The notes under the pieces: generated by a model
Told to the model about the DNA's origin: nothing
What the model saw: only the letters and a program-made list of their open reading frames with translations
The model's database searches: none
Source of the DNA: Nitrososphaera sp.
GTDB lineage: Archaea > Thermoproteota > Nitrososphaeria > Nitrososphaerales > Nitrososphaeraceae
Direction: 5' to 3'
DNA length: 56,003 bases
NCBI GenBank assembly: GCA_039938515.1
Contig: JBDUUL010000008.1
Span: 1-56,003, forward strand
Part shown: in pieces, positions 7,789 to 17,454 of the stretch
Numbering within the stretch: the first letter of the stretch is position 1
Layout of the letters: each line of letters starts with the position of its first letter
Translations under genes and position numbers: made by a program

Positions 7789-8952
7789 ATGAGCGCCAGG
7801 AGAGGAGTTTGGGTAGCGACAACTTCGGTTCTTGCAGCCCTTGCAATCCTCGGCGCCGCGGGATACTTGCTTAACAGCGCAGTCCCGTCTTTGTCCTCGT
7901 ACTTTTCAACTTCCATAAAGACAGTCTCCGGTATTACGGAAAAGCCAGTCTCTGAGCCTTTTGTGCACAACTCTTCACAAACCGTGACAAGTTCGCTTGC
8001 GCCCGAACTGGAGAGTCTGGACGGCGCCTTGAAGCCGGTGAAGGTGTCGCTTTTGCCATCGGAAGAGGGACTCAGACAGTATGCGCTTGAATTGATTAAC
8101 TCAGACAGGGCCACTGCAGGGCTGCCGCCAGTCACGCTTACAGATAATTACGCGGCCCAATCTCAGGCAGACGACATTGTCGCCACGGGCCACCTTTCTC
8201 ACTGGATGACAGACGGCGAAAAGCCATACATGTCTTATTCAAGATACGGCGGGACTGGCTACGTATCCCAGAATGCTGCCATTTGCTGTTATGCGCAGCA
8301 GGCAAACCACAGTGCAATATCAGACGGCGTACTTTCCGGCCACTTCTTTACTGCAAGCGACATCAAGCAGGCGATCGAGGTCGAGCAAGACGGGATGGTA
8401 AATGACGACTTGGCTTGCTGCAGCAATGGTCACCGGATGAACATTCTTGACGCCCACCATACAGGAGTCAGCATAGGGATAGCGTACAGCAATAACTCTG
8501 TGGTGATGGTGCAGAACTTTGAAAACAGATACCTTGCTCTTGACCGAGCGATTTCCTCCGGGGACAACAAGTCGATCGAGATCTCGGGCAGTTATATCAG
8601 GTCCGGCTACCAAATTGCGGGAATTACAATCACTTTTGACAAGGCTCCATCTCATGCCGCATACCAGGAAAACTTTAATGAACACTCCTACGGCAGCGGC
8701 GAACTCCTGGCCACGGTGCAAAAGCCGGCTCCGCCTGGCTATCACTACCAGTCCATGCCGGACCACTTTGCGCTTGAAGCAGGGCGCTGGCAGGACACGG
8801 GCGCGGTTTTTGATGTGCGATTTGACATGTCCGGGGCAGTTTCAAAGGATGGCCCGGGAATGTACACGCTCACGGCATTTCTGACCTCAGAAGGCGGGCG
8901 GGACGTTTTCCCCGCACTTACCTATTCCGTGTATGCAAGCGCTCCACAGTAA
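7789..8952 (+). CDS. Exported CAP-domain (SCP/PR1-like) protein, paralogue 1
   Basis: Extracellular membrane-anchored protein of 387 residues: basic N-terminus, one hydrophobic segment (about 8-28), a Ser/Thr-rich linker, then a CAP domain (about 100-250) with QADDIVATGHLSHWMTD and NGHRMNILDAHHTGVSIGI, the GHRxNIL motif being diagnostic. The conserved GEKPYMSYSRYGGTG segment follows the first His. A beta-rich C-terminal domain (about 260-385) follows. It has a close paralogue in this window on the other strand (18052-19119) with the same architecture. CAP proteins have diverse extracellular roles; none can be assigned here. Confidence 0.85.
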   Translation: MSARRGVWVATTSVLAALAILGAAGYLLNSAVPSLSSYFSTSIKTVSGITEKPVSEPFVHNSSQTVTSSLAPELESLDGALKPVKVSLLPSEEGLRQYALELINSDRATAGLPPVTLTDNYAAQSQADDIVATGHLSHWMTDGEKPYMSYSRYGGTGYVSQNAAICCYAQQANHSAISDGVLSGHFFTASDIKQAIEVEQDGMVNDDLACCSNGHRMNILDAHHTGVSIGIAYSNNSVVMVQNFENRYLALDRAISSGDNKSIEISGSYIRSGYQIAGITITFDKAPSHAAYQENFNEHSYGSGELLATVQKPAPPGYHYQSMPDHFALEAGRWQDTGAVFDVRFDMSGAVSKDGPGMYTLTAFLTSEGGRDVFPALTYSVYASAPQ

Positions 8953-8980
8953 CCTCTAGTCTGCAAGTCATCAGAAGGGA

Positions 8981-10285
8981 CTAGTCGCTTGTGACCGGGG
9001 CAAGCGTGCTAGCAGAGACAAAGTTGCCCCCTGCGCTGCCATTATCCAGGGCGCTGCCAGTAAAGACCTCGCCAGTTGCAGTGACCATCTTCCACGAGCC
9101 AATGTCTGGCGCAGATATTCCCGGCGGGTTTGTGATGGTGACTGTATAAGTCGCGCTGATGTTTATTACAAAGTTCTGTGGCATGCTCCAGCCTGATGGC
9201 GGCGTGTTCATTCCGCCAATCGTTATGGACTTGATAACCACCGCATGGGTGCTGTTGTTCTTGAACGTCAGTGTCGCCGTCGTGCCGCCACCGCTAAACA
9301 CGTGCACGTTGATTGTGGCTTTCTGGATGTCAATCACTGTATTTGCAACGTTGACCACCTGCTGGTAGCCATTCACAAACGGAACGCGGACTGATGCTGT
9401 GACGTCGTGGCCGCTAGAGGATCTGCCCCCGACCTGGACAGGCTCAAGCGTGCCTGACGCAGGGAATATGTAGGTTATCGCGGTACCGTCCGAACTGACG
9501 CGCTTTGTCGCGTTGAGGTAATCATACGAGTCAAGCTGGAAGCTCAGCGAAGCAGAGCCGTTTGGCCCGATGGTAACCGGGTTTCCGCCGGACTGCCAAA
9601 GGCTTGAAGGTATCGGGCGAACGAGACTTACGTTTGATAAAGTGATTGTATCCATCCCGTTATTTACCACGGTAAGCGACAGGTGCGGGTACTGCGCATG
9701 GGCCAAGGTTAGCGACGGGTTAACGATCCCTAGGCGAGAAACCGGTTCTAAAAGGCTGACTATTTCAGACACACTTGTCGTTTTGCCGCTGCTGGTTCCG
9801 GACGCCGTAACCTTGAGTACATATGACGAGCCCACGGTCCCGGGCAAGGCCGAGAGTGCGATTTTCTGTTGCTGTCCGGGCTTCAGGACCAGCTCTCCTG
9901 CGGTTGAATTGAACTGGCCAAGAGTTACCGTGTGCAGAACTACCGGCTCTGTCCCGGAATTGCTGACTGTCACAAAGGAGGCATAGTGGCTGAAAATCTG
10001 ATAATCGACAATCTTGATCGAAGGCGCCGCAGGGTTTGGCATTTGAATTATTGGCTTGTTGACGGGCGTGGTGGCAGTCGCATTCGTTTGGTGTGGTGCC
10101 TGTGATGCATTCTGCTGGTGCGATGAGCTCTGGCCTATGCTCCCTATCGGAAACTGGATGTGCACGGTGTTTGACGCCTTGTCGATAAACTGCCTTGCCT
10201 CAGGATTGTTGCTTGCAAACCACGCAGCCCCTCCCGCCAGACCCGCAGCCAGAATTACGGATGCTATCACGCCAAACACATGCAA
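8981..10285 (-). CDS. Large exported, membrane-anchored beta-rich protein, unknown function
   Basis: 434-residue protein with an N-terminal signal anchor (about residues 4-25, FGVIASVILAAGLAGGAAWF), a Gln/Asn/Ser/Thr-rich stretch (about 50-85) and then several Ig-like repeats rich in Val, Thr, Ser and Gly, with recurring phrases such as VTVSNSGTEPVVLHTVTLG, LTVVNNGMDTITLSNV and LTFKNNSTHAVVIKSI. This is a cell-surface architecture common in Nitrososphaera-type archaea. No enzyme motif is visible. Start is TTG at 10285. Converges with CAP paralogue 1, leaving 28 bases between stops. Confidence 0.8.
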   Translation of the reverse strand: MHVFGVIASVILAAGLAGGAAWFASNNPEARQFIDKASNTVHIQFPIGSIGQSSSHQQNASQAPHQTNATATTPVNKPIIQMPNPAAPSIKIVDYQIFSHYASFVTVSNSGTEPVVLHTVTLGQFNSTAGELVLKPGQQQKIALSALPGTVGSSYVLKVTASGTSSGKTTSVSEIVSLLEPVSRLGIVNPSLTLAHAQYPHLSLTVVNNGMDTITLSNVSLVRPIPSSLWQSGGNPVTIGPNGSASLSFQLDSYDYLNATKRVSSDGTAITYIFPASGTLEPVQVGGRSSSGHDVTASVRVPFVNGYQQVVNVANTVIDIQKATINVHVFSGGGTTATLTFKNNSTHAVVIKSITIGGMNTPPSGWSMPQNFVINISATYTVTITNPPGISAPDIGSWKMVTATGEVFTGSALDNGSAGGNFVSASTLAPVTSD

Positions 10286-10966
10286 TGGATCAACACTTTC
10301 CTGGCAAGGTTTCTACCCTGCCAAAGTAGTACTCTGGAATAAACTGAATGATTCTAAGACAAGTGGCCACGCTTGATCCTTTGCTGCAAGGATTATCCCG
10401 GCAGGATATTATTCGCCCGCCTGTCACTGTGCGTACATACACAACGGGTTCGGCACAGGTACGCCGGAGCAAATGCGCGATAGTGATTGGCTGGTCGCCA
10501 ATTCCACGGTCTGGGAGGAGTTCCGAAAATTAGCTGAAGTTCTCGAGCTTTTGGCCGGGAAGCGGTCCAGTATAGGCAAATGTGTCAGTCATTATCGTCT
10601 GAATTTCTGGTACATACTGAAAAATTCACAACTGGCTTTGAGCAGTTCCTGACATTTTCGATAAAGGGCGGCGTCAACGGAAAGTTCGCTGGAGCTAGTC
10701 GAGCTTGTTCAGGCAGGGTATCAGGTCTTTGACATGGTCATGATGTCACTCCAGTTCACATGCATCTTATGGTCTAATGCGCACGGAGGGCGCAGAGGGG
10801 TAACATTTTTTCACAGGGATTAACAGGGGAGTCACGTGTTGATTTTTGACGTAATCTTATCTGCTCCTATGAGACTCGAGGCTTTGGTTTGTCGATTAGC
10901 CAGAAGTTTCGCTCCCTAACCTAAGTTTCGATAAACCTTTGATCCCATGCACGGCATGCCGACGCC
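10286..10966. other. 681-base intergenic stretch without a convincing gene
   Basis: Only short frames (up to about 61 codons) occur, with irregular codon use and no recognisable motif. No tRNA-like cloverleaf, no long inverted repeat and no known RNA motif was found by eye. The right part is A/T-rich (about 10800-10880). Confidence 0.5.
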
Positions 10967-12281
10967 CTAGTTGCGTCTCGCTGTCAATAGTATTGCCACG
11001 AATGGAATCACCATCGCAGCAGACAGGGGCCACGCCCACTGGTAGCCAAACTGTTTTGCAAGGTAAGAAAACAATAGGGGCATCCACACGACTCCAACAA
11101 GCGATATTCCATTAATCCACGCAACCTTTAGAGCTCCATATCTGAAATCGTGGCTGTCCCGGCTCAAAATGCCGTCTCCCGCTCTCCCAAAAGTTGTTAT
11201 CTGGAGTGATCTTGCTTTGGCATACGCGACGGTAAACCCGCCCCCTGAAAAAACCCCGGTAAGAATTACAGCGGCAGTTATAATGGGAATAGAGCCTGAG
11301 GCTGCGAATACGAGTGTGAGGCTTATCCCGATTCCGCAAATTACCATAATGCGCGCTGCTTTTCTTGTATTGTCATAAAGCCTGCCGAGAAGCGGAGCAG
11401 AGATTATTGCAGAGATTAGTGGCAGGCTGGCGATGATTCCGGCCGTCTGAGCCGGCACGGAAAGGCTTTGAAGATATACAACGAGATAGGTCAGTACCAG
11501 GGCCCATGCGCCCTGTATTCCAATGAGAAATATACCGATCCGCGCAAGGCCTGCGTCTGAGAGTATTTGCAGGGTGTTACGGAGCAGGCCCGGCGCTGCG
11601 GGCGGATGCCTGCTCTTGTCGTCGGAACCAGCGATGCTCTTTTCACCAACTAGCATTGATTCTGAACCACGTTTGTTGTCACTTAAGTGCAGATCCCGCG
11701 GCAGCGCGACAACCATGAACAATGCACTCAGGATTCCTATCGCGCCGCTCAACAGGATGCTTTGTCTCCAACCGGTGGCCGATGCAACAAGAATCCAACC
11801 GAATATTCCGATTATGCCTCCTGCAGAGTGAGCCGCATTTAGCCCTCCAATCGAAAGCCCGGTTGATTTCGCCCTGCCATAATCCGCGATTAGCGTAATG
11901 CTAGAACTGAAGAAAAACGCCATGCCGGCGCCGACGATAAAGCGCAGCAGGACCAGCTGGAAGGGTTCCGATGCCAGTCCGCAAAACAGCGCGGCGGTAG
12001 AAGACACAGCTATTCCGGTGATGGCAGAGGTTCTTGGACCAAACTTCAGGGCAAATATTCCTGCAGGGATTTGAAACGACCCGACTCCTATGAAAAATGC
12101 GGTGGATACCGCACCGAGCAGAAAAATATCCTGGTTGAGCTGCAGGGCAATCAGCGGAAATATTGCGGCTATGTTAAACCAGTTTACGCCGTAAATCGTT
12201 CTGGCCGCAATCAGTGAGAACGTTGCAAGGCCGGCCCTTCTATTCGAAATAGTGCCAGAGGTTGATATTTTGGCTGCTCAA
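10967..12281 (-). CDS. Major facilitator superfamily transporter with apparent 5' frameshift
   Basis: MFS permease of about 430 residues with some twelve hydrophobic segments; the body reads well (LIADYGRAKSTGLSIGG between helices, GRLYDNTRKAARIM in the second half). The frame is open upstream to about 12277 and encodes an obvious first two helices (TIYGVNWFNIAAIFPLIAL), yet contains no ATG, GTG or TTG before a GTG at 12007 that is already within helix 3. A TATA-like box (tattata, minus, about 12303) points to a TTG at 12281; that start reads SSQNINLWHYFE and then hits TAG. Inserting one base in gaatag joins it to the main frame (FENRRAG). Hence probably a one-base deletion, real or a sequencing error. 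Confidence 0.75.
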
Positions 12282-12360
12282 TATGGCTTGCAGACTAGTA
12301 TAATAAAAAAGCAGCCACGGTAGCTCCGGGTTTCGGCCAAGTGGAGAGACCGGAGTGTAA

Positions 12361-13317
12361 CTACTTGTCAAAAGCCAGTTCAAAGAGCCGGTCGGCAAAA
12401 TTGATAATTATCTGAAACTTTGCAAGTTTGGAGGTCCACCTCGCGGGGATTTCGGCGAGTCCATAGTAGGCGCCTGCCAATTGACCGTATACTGCGCCTG
12501 TAGTATCTGCATCGTCCCGCAGATTGACCGCTTCAATTAGCCCCTCCTCAAAGGTGTCGTTGTTGTAAAAGCTCCACAATGCTGCTTCAAGCGACTGGGC
12601 TGCATAGCCGCTACCCCGAATTTGCGGCGGAGCTTTTGTCTTAAAGCTCCCGTTGGCGACTTTCAAAACCTCCTTGGTAAGAGGTTGTGATGACCAGTAA
12701 TTCCTTGTTGGACTGAAAGTCTCTGAGAGAAGTTCTTCCTTGTCTGCTCCCCTGATAGCCCCGACTATCAGCGTCCCCAGATATCTGCATGCATCAACCG
12801 CCACTATGGCCTGATGGGTCGTCCTCGAGCTTTGCCCCGAGAAATAGACTGCCATTTCAGGATTTGCTGCGAAAAATAGCGGGACCGGGGCAAGACGCAT
12901 AATAGAGCCGTTCCCGGCGCTATAGTAGTCTGACGGGCCACAGAAAGGCTCGCGGGTTTCTGCGAACTTGTCAAGTGCTGCTTTGATGGTCAATCCAATG
13001 TCAAAGCACGCTCCATTCGAGCTAAGATAGCCGTGGTTGTACCAGCGCGAATACCGCTCCAGTTGGTCTACTGGATCAAATGCCTGCTTGGAAATGAGGC
13101 TGTCTGCCAGACACAGTGCCATGGAGGCATCATCAGTCCACTGTCCCGGCTCAAACTCAAAAACTCCGCCCCCTGCCATGTCCCTAACCCGGCTGGAGAG
13201 ATTCGGCGGACTAAACTCGAGAGGCGCGCCGAGAGCATCACCAGTTGCAAGCCCGACCAGACTCCCCCTATAACGGTCTAAGAGTCTTGCATGATTGGTG
13301 CTCAAGCTAGTGTCCAT
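12361..13317 (-). CDS. ADP-ribosylglycohydrolase family protein
   Basis: Hydrolase of the DraG/ARH family, which removes ADP-ribose from proteins or small molecules using a two-metal centre. Visible signatures: [19 protein letters not shown] (about residues 16-35), the metal-binding [15 protein letters not shown] near 62, [13 protein letters not shown] near 138, [16 protein letters not shown] near 165 and [20 protein letters not shown] near 268, whose D-x-D carries metal ligands. The frame is open to 13374, but ATG at 13317 gives the usual N-terminus. Follows the BASS transporter gene in the same direction. No DraT or nitrogenase genes are nearby, so the target is unknown. Confidence 0.9.
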   Translation of the reverse strand: MDTSLSTNHARLLDRYRGSLVGLATGDALGAPLEFSPPNLSSRVRDMAGGGVFEFEPGQWTDDASMALCLADSLISKQAFDPVDQLERYSRWYNHGYLSSNGACFDIGLTIKAALDKFAETREPFCGPSDYYSAGNGSIMRLAPVPLFFAANPEMAVYFSGQSSRTTHQAIVAVDACRYLGTLIVGAIRGADKEELLSETFSPTRNYWSSQPLTKEVLKVANGSFKTKAPPQIRGSGYAAQSLEAALWSFYNNDTFEEGLIEAVNLRDDADTTGAVYGQLAGAYYGLAEIPARWTSKLAKFQIIINFADRLFELAFDK

Positions 13318-13377
13318 CTTTGTCTGCAGCCTCTTATTCTTTGAATTGGTGCCAATGCGATACAGCCGACACATCCC

Positions 13378-14274
13378 TCAAAGTAGCCTAATCAACAATA
13401 TCCCAACATAGTATGGAATATTGTATAGCGCTGCAAGAGCTGCGACCTGAGTTCCGAAAAACTGACCTGCAAATACTGAAACTAGAACATTATTGACATG
13501 AGTCATTGAAATAAGCCCCGACAGTCTTTCCTGCCTCAAATCGCCTGAGCTGATGGAGCCGGCAAGGTATCCAGCCAGCGCGTAGGCACCAAAGCAAAGA
13601 AATGAAGTGGCGATTGTCTGGATGAGGAAGATCTGGTCCGAAAAAAAGTAGGCGGAAAACTGTGCAAACATTGCAAAATTGATTAGAACAACAAAGACTA
13701 TGGACATTGGGAAGGAATTCCTGTCCGCAAAACCTGAGAGCCGCGGCAAATGCTTTTTTGCAGCCCAGCCTGCGGCAAGTGGGATGAAAAGCGCCGCAGC
13801 TAGCAGGGTTATCATGTTCAAGATAGGTATCTGGAACTGCGAGCCCGCCAAGAGGTAAGTCAGCGCAGGAAGCGTAAAGGGCGCCGCTAGCGATGTCACG
13901 ACAATCATTCCGACGATCAGTGCAAGCCTGGCGCCAACAATATTTGCGACAAAAGGGGCCCCGAGCCCTGTAGATATCCCTGACAGTAACAAGACAGGAA
14001 GGGCAAAAGGCCTGTAGAGTACGTACGCAACTGCGTACATTAGCAGCGGGAGAGCGGCGAGCTTTATCACAGCAGTGGCTGCAAGCCGGCGCGGCTTTGA
14101 AAAAGTTGCAACGACGTCTTTTGCCTCAAGACGGAGGAGGTTGAAGAAAAGGAGGCCGCCAAGCCAGACCAGAAGGTATGGCGCAAGGACGAGTCCTGCT
14201 TTCGGGAGGAGCACTCCGGCGGCCATCGAGCCGGCAAGCGCCGCGGCAAGTACAGAGTCTTGCCTACGAGCCAA
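13378..14274 (-). CDS. Bile acid:sodium symporter (BASS) family membrane transporter
   Basis: Integral membrane protein of 298 residues with eight to ten hydrophobic helices. The layout matches the BASS/SBF family: tandem five-helix halves, a GISTGLGAPFVANIVGARLAL stretch before the fourth helix, and a second half with VNNVLVSVFAGQFFG. It probably moves an organic anion with sodium; bile acids are not expected substrates in an archaeon. Its start overlaps the end of the pepF gene by 11 bases, so the two are translationally coupled. Confidence 0.8.
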   Translation of the reverse strand: MARRQDSVLAAALAGSMAAGVLLPKAGLVLAPYLLVWLGGLLFFNLLRLEAKDVVATFSKPRRLAATAVIKLAALPLLMYAVAYVLYRPFALPVLLLSGISTGLGAPFVANIVGARLALIVGMIVVTSLAAPFTLPALTYLLAGSQFQIPILNMITLLAAALFIPLAAGWAAKKHLPRLSGFADRNSFPMSIVFVVLINFAMFAQFSAYFFSDQIFLIQTIATSFLCFGAYALAGYLAGSISSGDLRQERLSGLISMTHVNNVLVSVFAGQFFGTQVAALAALYNIPYYVGILLIRLL

Positions 14275-16078
14275 GATCTTTCAGTTGCTTTATCATTTCC
14301 CTGACAAAGTCAAAGCCCTGCTGCCAGAACTGCTCCTTTGTGATGTCGATGCCGGATTCTAGCAGCAGCTCCTCGGGTTTCCTTGAGCCACCGGCCGCAA
14401 GGATCTCAAAGTACTTGGGGACAAACGACGACTTGCCCTCTTGCTTGTACTGCTTGTAAAGCGAGAGCACGAGCAGGTTGCCAAAGGAATACGCGTAGCA
14501 GTAGAACGGCGTGTGGTAAAAGTGAGGTATGTACGTCCACTCCCACCGGAACTCCGGGGAGATTGCCACCGACCCCCCAAACTGCCCCCGCAGGTTTTTC
14601 TCGTAATGTTCCGCAACCTCGTCCGTTGTAGCGCCGTGCTCTCCAATTTCCTTGTGAGCCTCGACCTCAAAGAGGGTAAAGTATGCCTGCCTCATTATTG
14701 TCGCGTACATGTCGTCAATCTGCTCTGCAAGCAGCAGCCTCTGTTCCTTCCGCGAGAGGTCTTCCGCAAGCTTTTCGTTAAGCAGCATCTCGGCAAACAC
14801 CGATGCGGTCTCGGCAAGGGGAAGCGGTGCGTGCGCGACTAGTACCGGCTTGTCTTCAGCTGCCATGCTGTGTATTGCGTGGCCAAACTCGTGCGCCAGA
14901 GTCGAGACATCCCTTGTGCGCCCGTCAAAGTTCAAAAGGACGTAGGGCGTTATCTTGGGCGTGACCGTATGGCAGAATGCGCCGCCGCGCTTGCCCTTTC
15001 TTATTGCCGAGTCTACATGCTTTTCGTCAAACAGACGTTCGGCCATTGAGCGAAATCGCGGCTCAAAGCTTTCAAAGGTTTCTAGGACTGACTGGACAGC
15101 CTTGCCGTAGGTGAACTTTTTTGCGCCGGTCTTGGTGTTGAGCGGGGCGTAAAGGTCGTACCTTCGCAGCTTCTTGAGTCCAAGCATCTTCGCTTTTTCT
15201 TTAAAGTAGTCCTGAAAAACGCCTGCATTCTTGCTGCATGCGGCCAAAAGCGAGTTGACCGTTTCGTCGTCAAGGTCGTTTGAGATGTTGCGCGCAGATA
15301 TCGGACTTGCATAAGAGCGAAGCTTGACAGCTTCGTCTCGCCACTGTATTACGACGTTTCGATAAATGTCGCCCAGAATTCCGCTGTTCTTTTTGTATAC
15401 TTCAAACAGTGCCTGGTAAGCAGCCGCGCGCTCGTTCGCATCAGGGCTTCGAACCAGGGTGACGAGCTTTTCGCGGCTGTCAAATTTCCTGATGACGAGC
15501 TTGCGGCCCTTCTTTAGCCTCATAGTAAATTCAAGGCCGCTCGTCAGCCTGTCGTAAATTTTGACAAGGGCGCCTATGCCGGTGACGGACATTATGTTAA
15601 TCACCTTTTCTTCCGGCTCGCTGAGCGAGTACCTAGCAACCTTTCGCTTGTGGCTCAGGTATTCCCTATACACCAAGGGCGATGAATCGATCAGCCTCGC
15701 TGCGTTCTGGTCGTCAAGTTCCTTCTTGAACCAGAGGTCAAAGAACAGCATCCTGTTTCCGATGCCGGTGGCAACCTGCTCCATCTGCGTTACAAGTGCA
15801 GAGGCTTCATTAGACGAAGTGTCGGCATAGTACCGGAGATGCGCGTAGCCGGACGCGATGCTGACGCTTTCAATTATATCCTCGGCCTGCTTTAGCAGGG
15901 CAAGAAACTCAGAGGAAGAAATGCCGTTTTTCAAGCTCTGCCTTGCAGACTCAAAGCGCCCGACCTTGTCCTCTATCGAACGAAGATACGAAGAAAACTC
16001 CTCGCTCTTTGGATCCCTGACAAGCTCCGACAGGCTCCAGCCGCCTACTTTGAGGCCCGCGTACTCTAATTTCGCCAT
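14264..16078 (-). CDS. pepF: Oligoendopeptidase F (M3 family zinc metallopeptidase)
   Basis: Cytosolic zinc peptidase cleaving oligopeptides. The HExxH zinc site is present as LAHEFGHAIHSMA near residue 395, with the downstream Glu ligand in the TASVFAEMLLNEKLAED segment, typical of M3B. The N-terminal helical region (WSLSELVRD, YAHLRYYADTSSNEA) and the C-terminal SPEFRWEWTYIPHFYHTPFY block match PepF. Full length at 604 residues. The ATG at 16078 is followed by MAKLEYAGLKVGGWSLS. It heads an operon with the BASS transporter. Confidence 0.95.
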   Translation of the reverse strand: MAKLEYAGLKVGGWSLSELVRDPKSEEFSSYLRSIEDKVGRFESARQSLKNGISSSEFLALLKQAEDIIESVSIASGYAHLRYYADTSSNEASALVTQMEQVATGIGNRMLFFDLWFKKELDDQNAARLIDSSPLVYREYLSHKRKVARYSLSEPEEKVINIMSVTGIGALVKIYDRLTSGLEFTMRLKKGRKLVIRKFDSREKLVTLVRSPDANERAAAYQALFEVYKKNSGILGDIYRNVVIQWRDEAVKLRSYASPISARNISNDLDDETVNSLLAACSKNAGVFQDYFKEKAKMLGLKKLRRYDLYAPLNTKTGAKKFTYGKAVQSVLETFESFEPRFRSMAERLFDEKHVDSAIRKGKRGGAFCHTVTPKITPYVLLNFDGRTRDVSTLAHEFGHAIHSMAAEDKPVLVAHAPLPLAETASVFAEMLLNEKLAEDLSRKEQRLLLAEQIDDMYATIMRQAYFTLFEVEAHKEIGEHGATTDEVAEHYEKNLRGQFGGSVAISPEFRWEWTYIPHFYHTPFYCYAYSFGNLLVLSLYKQYKQEGKSSFVPKYFEILAAGGSRKPEELLLESGIDITKEQFWQQGFDFVREMIKQLKDLGS

Positions 16079-16252
16079 CGAGAAATCCCCGTACTCTTTT
16101 GCATGATCAAAAGATCCCTAGTGCTGAGCGAGTGCTGCAGTATGTAATTCTTGCGAAAAAATGCCAGACTGTTGGCGCTCGATTCTTTTCATGTGGTAAA
16201 CTGTTGCGCGCGGAAACAGCTATAAGGTCGGTTGGCGCCCGAGTATGAACCC

Positions 16253-16642
16253 TTGGAAGCCACCTATTCCTGGAGTAAGTTTGGAAGAGAGGCAGAATAC
16301 GTTGCCGCGCTCTACTTAAAGTCGCTTGGCTGGCGCGTAAGGCTGTCAAAAGGAAGCAGGGGACCCGCAGACATTACTGCGTGCAGGGAGGCGGACAACG
16401 CAACATGGCTCATTCAGGTGAAGGCTAGCTCGTGCCTGCCAAGGCTAAAAGGCAGCGAAGTGAAAAGGCTGCTGGGCATGGCGGAGAAATATGGGGCAAG
16501 TCCGGTCGTGGCCACACTCCAGCCAAATGCGGCCAGTCATGAACCCGAATCTGGCGGGGAGTTTGTAACAGGAAGGTTCGCGCTGTCTTTTTACTTGCTT
16601 GACGGCTGGACGCGCCTCAACCCCGCAGCCGCCTCCAGATAG
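16253..16642 (+). CDS. PD-(D/E)XK-fold nuclease-like protein (Hjc/UPF0102-like)
   Basis: Small protein (about 129 residues) with the layout of Holliday-junction-resolvase or YraN-like nucleases: FGREAEYVAALYLKSLGWRV helix at the start, then SKGSRGPADITA carrying the active-site Asp, and WLIQVKAS with a QxK in place of the usual ExK. The Gln is found in some active family members. The frame is open to a TTG at 16232, but a TATA box (gctataagg, 16220-16228) lies about 29 nt before a TTG at 16253, which fits a leaderless start. The last 52 bases overlap the convergent Cys-rich gene. Confidence 0.7.
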   Translation: MEATYSWSKFGREAEYVAALYLKSLGWRVRLSKGSRGPADITACREADNATWLIQVKASSCLPRLKGSEVKRLLGMAEKYGASPVVATLQPNAASHEPESGGEFVTGRFALSFYLLDGWTRLNPAAASR

Positions 16643-16950
16643 CACCGCTTTGAGATATGAAGCTCGCTTCCGGTGAGGAGGTAGTGCAGGTCGTTATCGT
16701 GCCTGGAGCAGAGATACAAAATGAGCTTAAAGCCGTCAAATGCCAGCGACTTCTCCTCATTTTCAAAGGACCTATCTTGCGGCGCAAAATTGCTTTTGGC
16801 GCAAACCTCGCTGTACGTGCCTTTGGCGCAGTATTCCTCGACTTCCATCTCCTTGAGAACGACATAAACTTCCGCTTGCTCGAAGCAGCCAGCCGTCTGG
16901 CAGAAAGGCCTAGTTGTTTTCATCCTCTCACTCTTAGCAGGGATTGTCAT
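16591..16950 (-). CDS. Hypothetical Cys-rich small protein
   Basis: About 119 residues, no membrane segment, unknown family. Six Cys and some His (RPFCQTAGCFEQA, EEYCAKGTYSEVCAKSN, LYLCSRHDNDLHYL, KRCYLEAAAG) suggest metal binding. The frame is open to an ATG at 16977, but a TATA-like ttatacta sits only a few bases before it and 25-30 bases before the ATG at 16950, which I prefer as a leaderless start. The gene overlaps the 3' end of the convergent nuclease-like gene by 52 bases, so it is less certain than its neighbours. Confidence 0.55.
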   Translation of the reverse strand: MTIPAKSERMKTTRPFCQTAGCFEQAEVYVVLKEMEVEEYCAKGTYSEVCAKSNFAPQDRSFENEEKSLAFDGFKLILYLCSRHDNDLHYLLTGSELHISKRCYLEAAAGLRRVQPSSK

Positions 16951-16977
16951 TTGAGATTGTTCTATAATATGAGACAT

Positions 16978-17454
16978 AGTATAAGTGGGTTATCACAGTA
17001 AATTCTTCTTGCTAATTAGATTGAAAGACAGCGGTAGGAGAAATTTTTTTCTCGGGGAGCAATCACCAATTACCAAGACTTTACGCAATCCAATCAGTCG
17101 AACGCTCGGTGAGCCTCAAGTTGCCAGAGCAACTCGTTGCCCCGAAACAATCAGCCAAAACTGACGGAGTTCTTCCAGTTCTATATAGTCAACTGACCCC
17201 CCGATGAGAGGTATCCCGAGTATGGAGTCTATGTTTGTGTAAATGAGCTAACGATTTAACTGGAAAATATACACAATTTGCTTAAATAGGCGCCATGTCA
17301 AGGAATGAATGCTCGCATATTATGGCGAGTTTCAGCATGGACGAATAAGGTTAGGCGAACAATATGTACGCTCCGGGGGCGAATTGGCCGCAGATGGCGT
17401 GCATGATAATGCCTTCCTTCTCCGTGCTGTCTTTCGTTTGCTTTTATCCCGGCA
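16978..17454. other. 477-base intergenic stretch
   Basis: A/T-richer than its surroundings. A good TATA-like element, gcttaaataggc (about 17280-17291), points rightward, but the frame that follows from 17309 is not convincing and is out of frame with the GNAT gene. It may mark the GNAT promoter with a long leader. No RNA gene recognised. Confidence 0.4.

Noticed and set aside
10286-10966. Possible tRNA or structured RNA in the longest gene-free stretch
   Set aside because: No T-loop GGTTCRA pattern or matching acceptor stems were found by eye.
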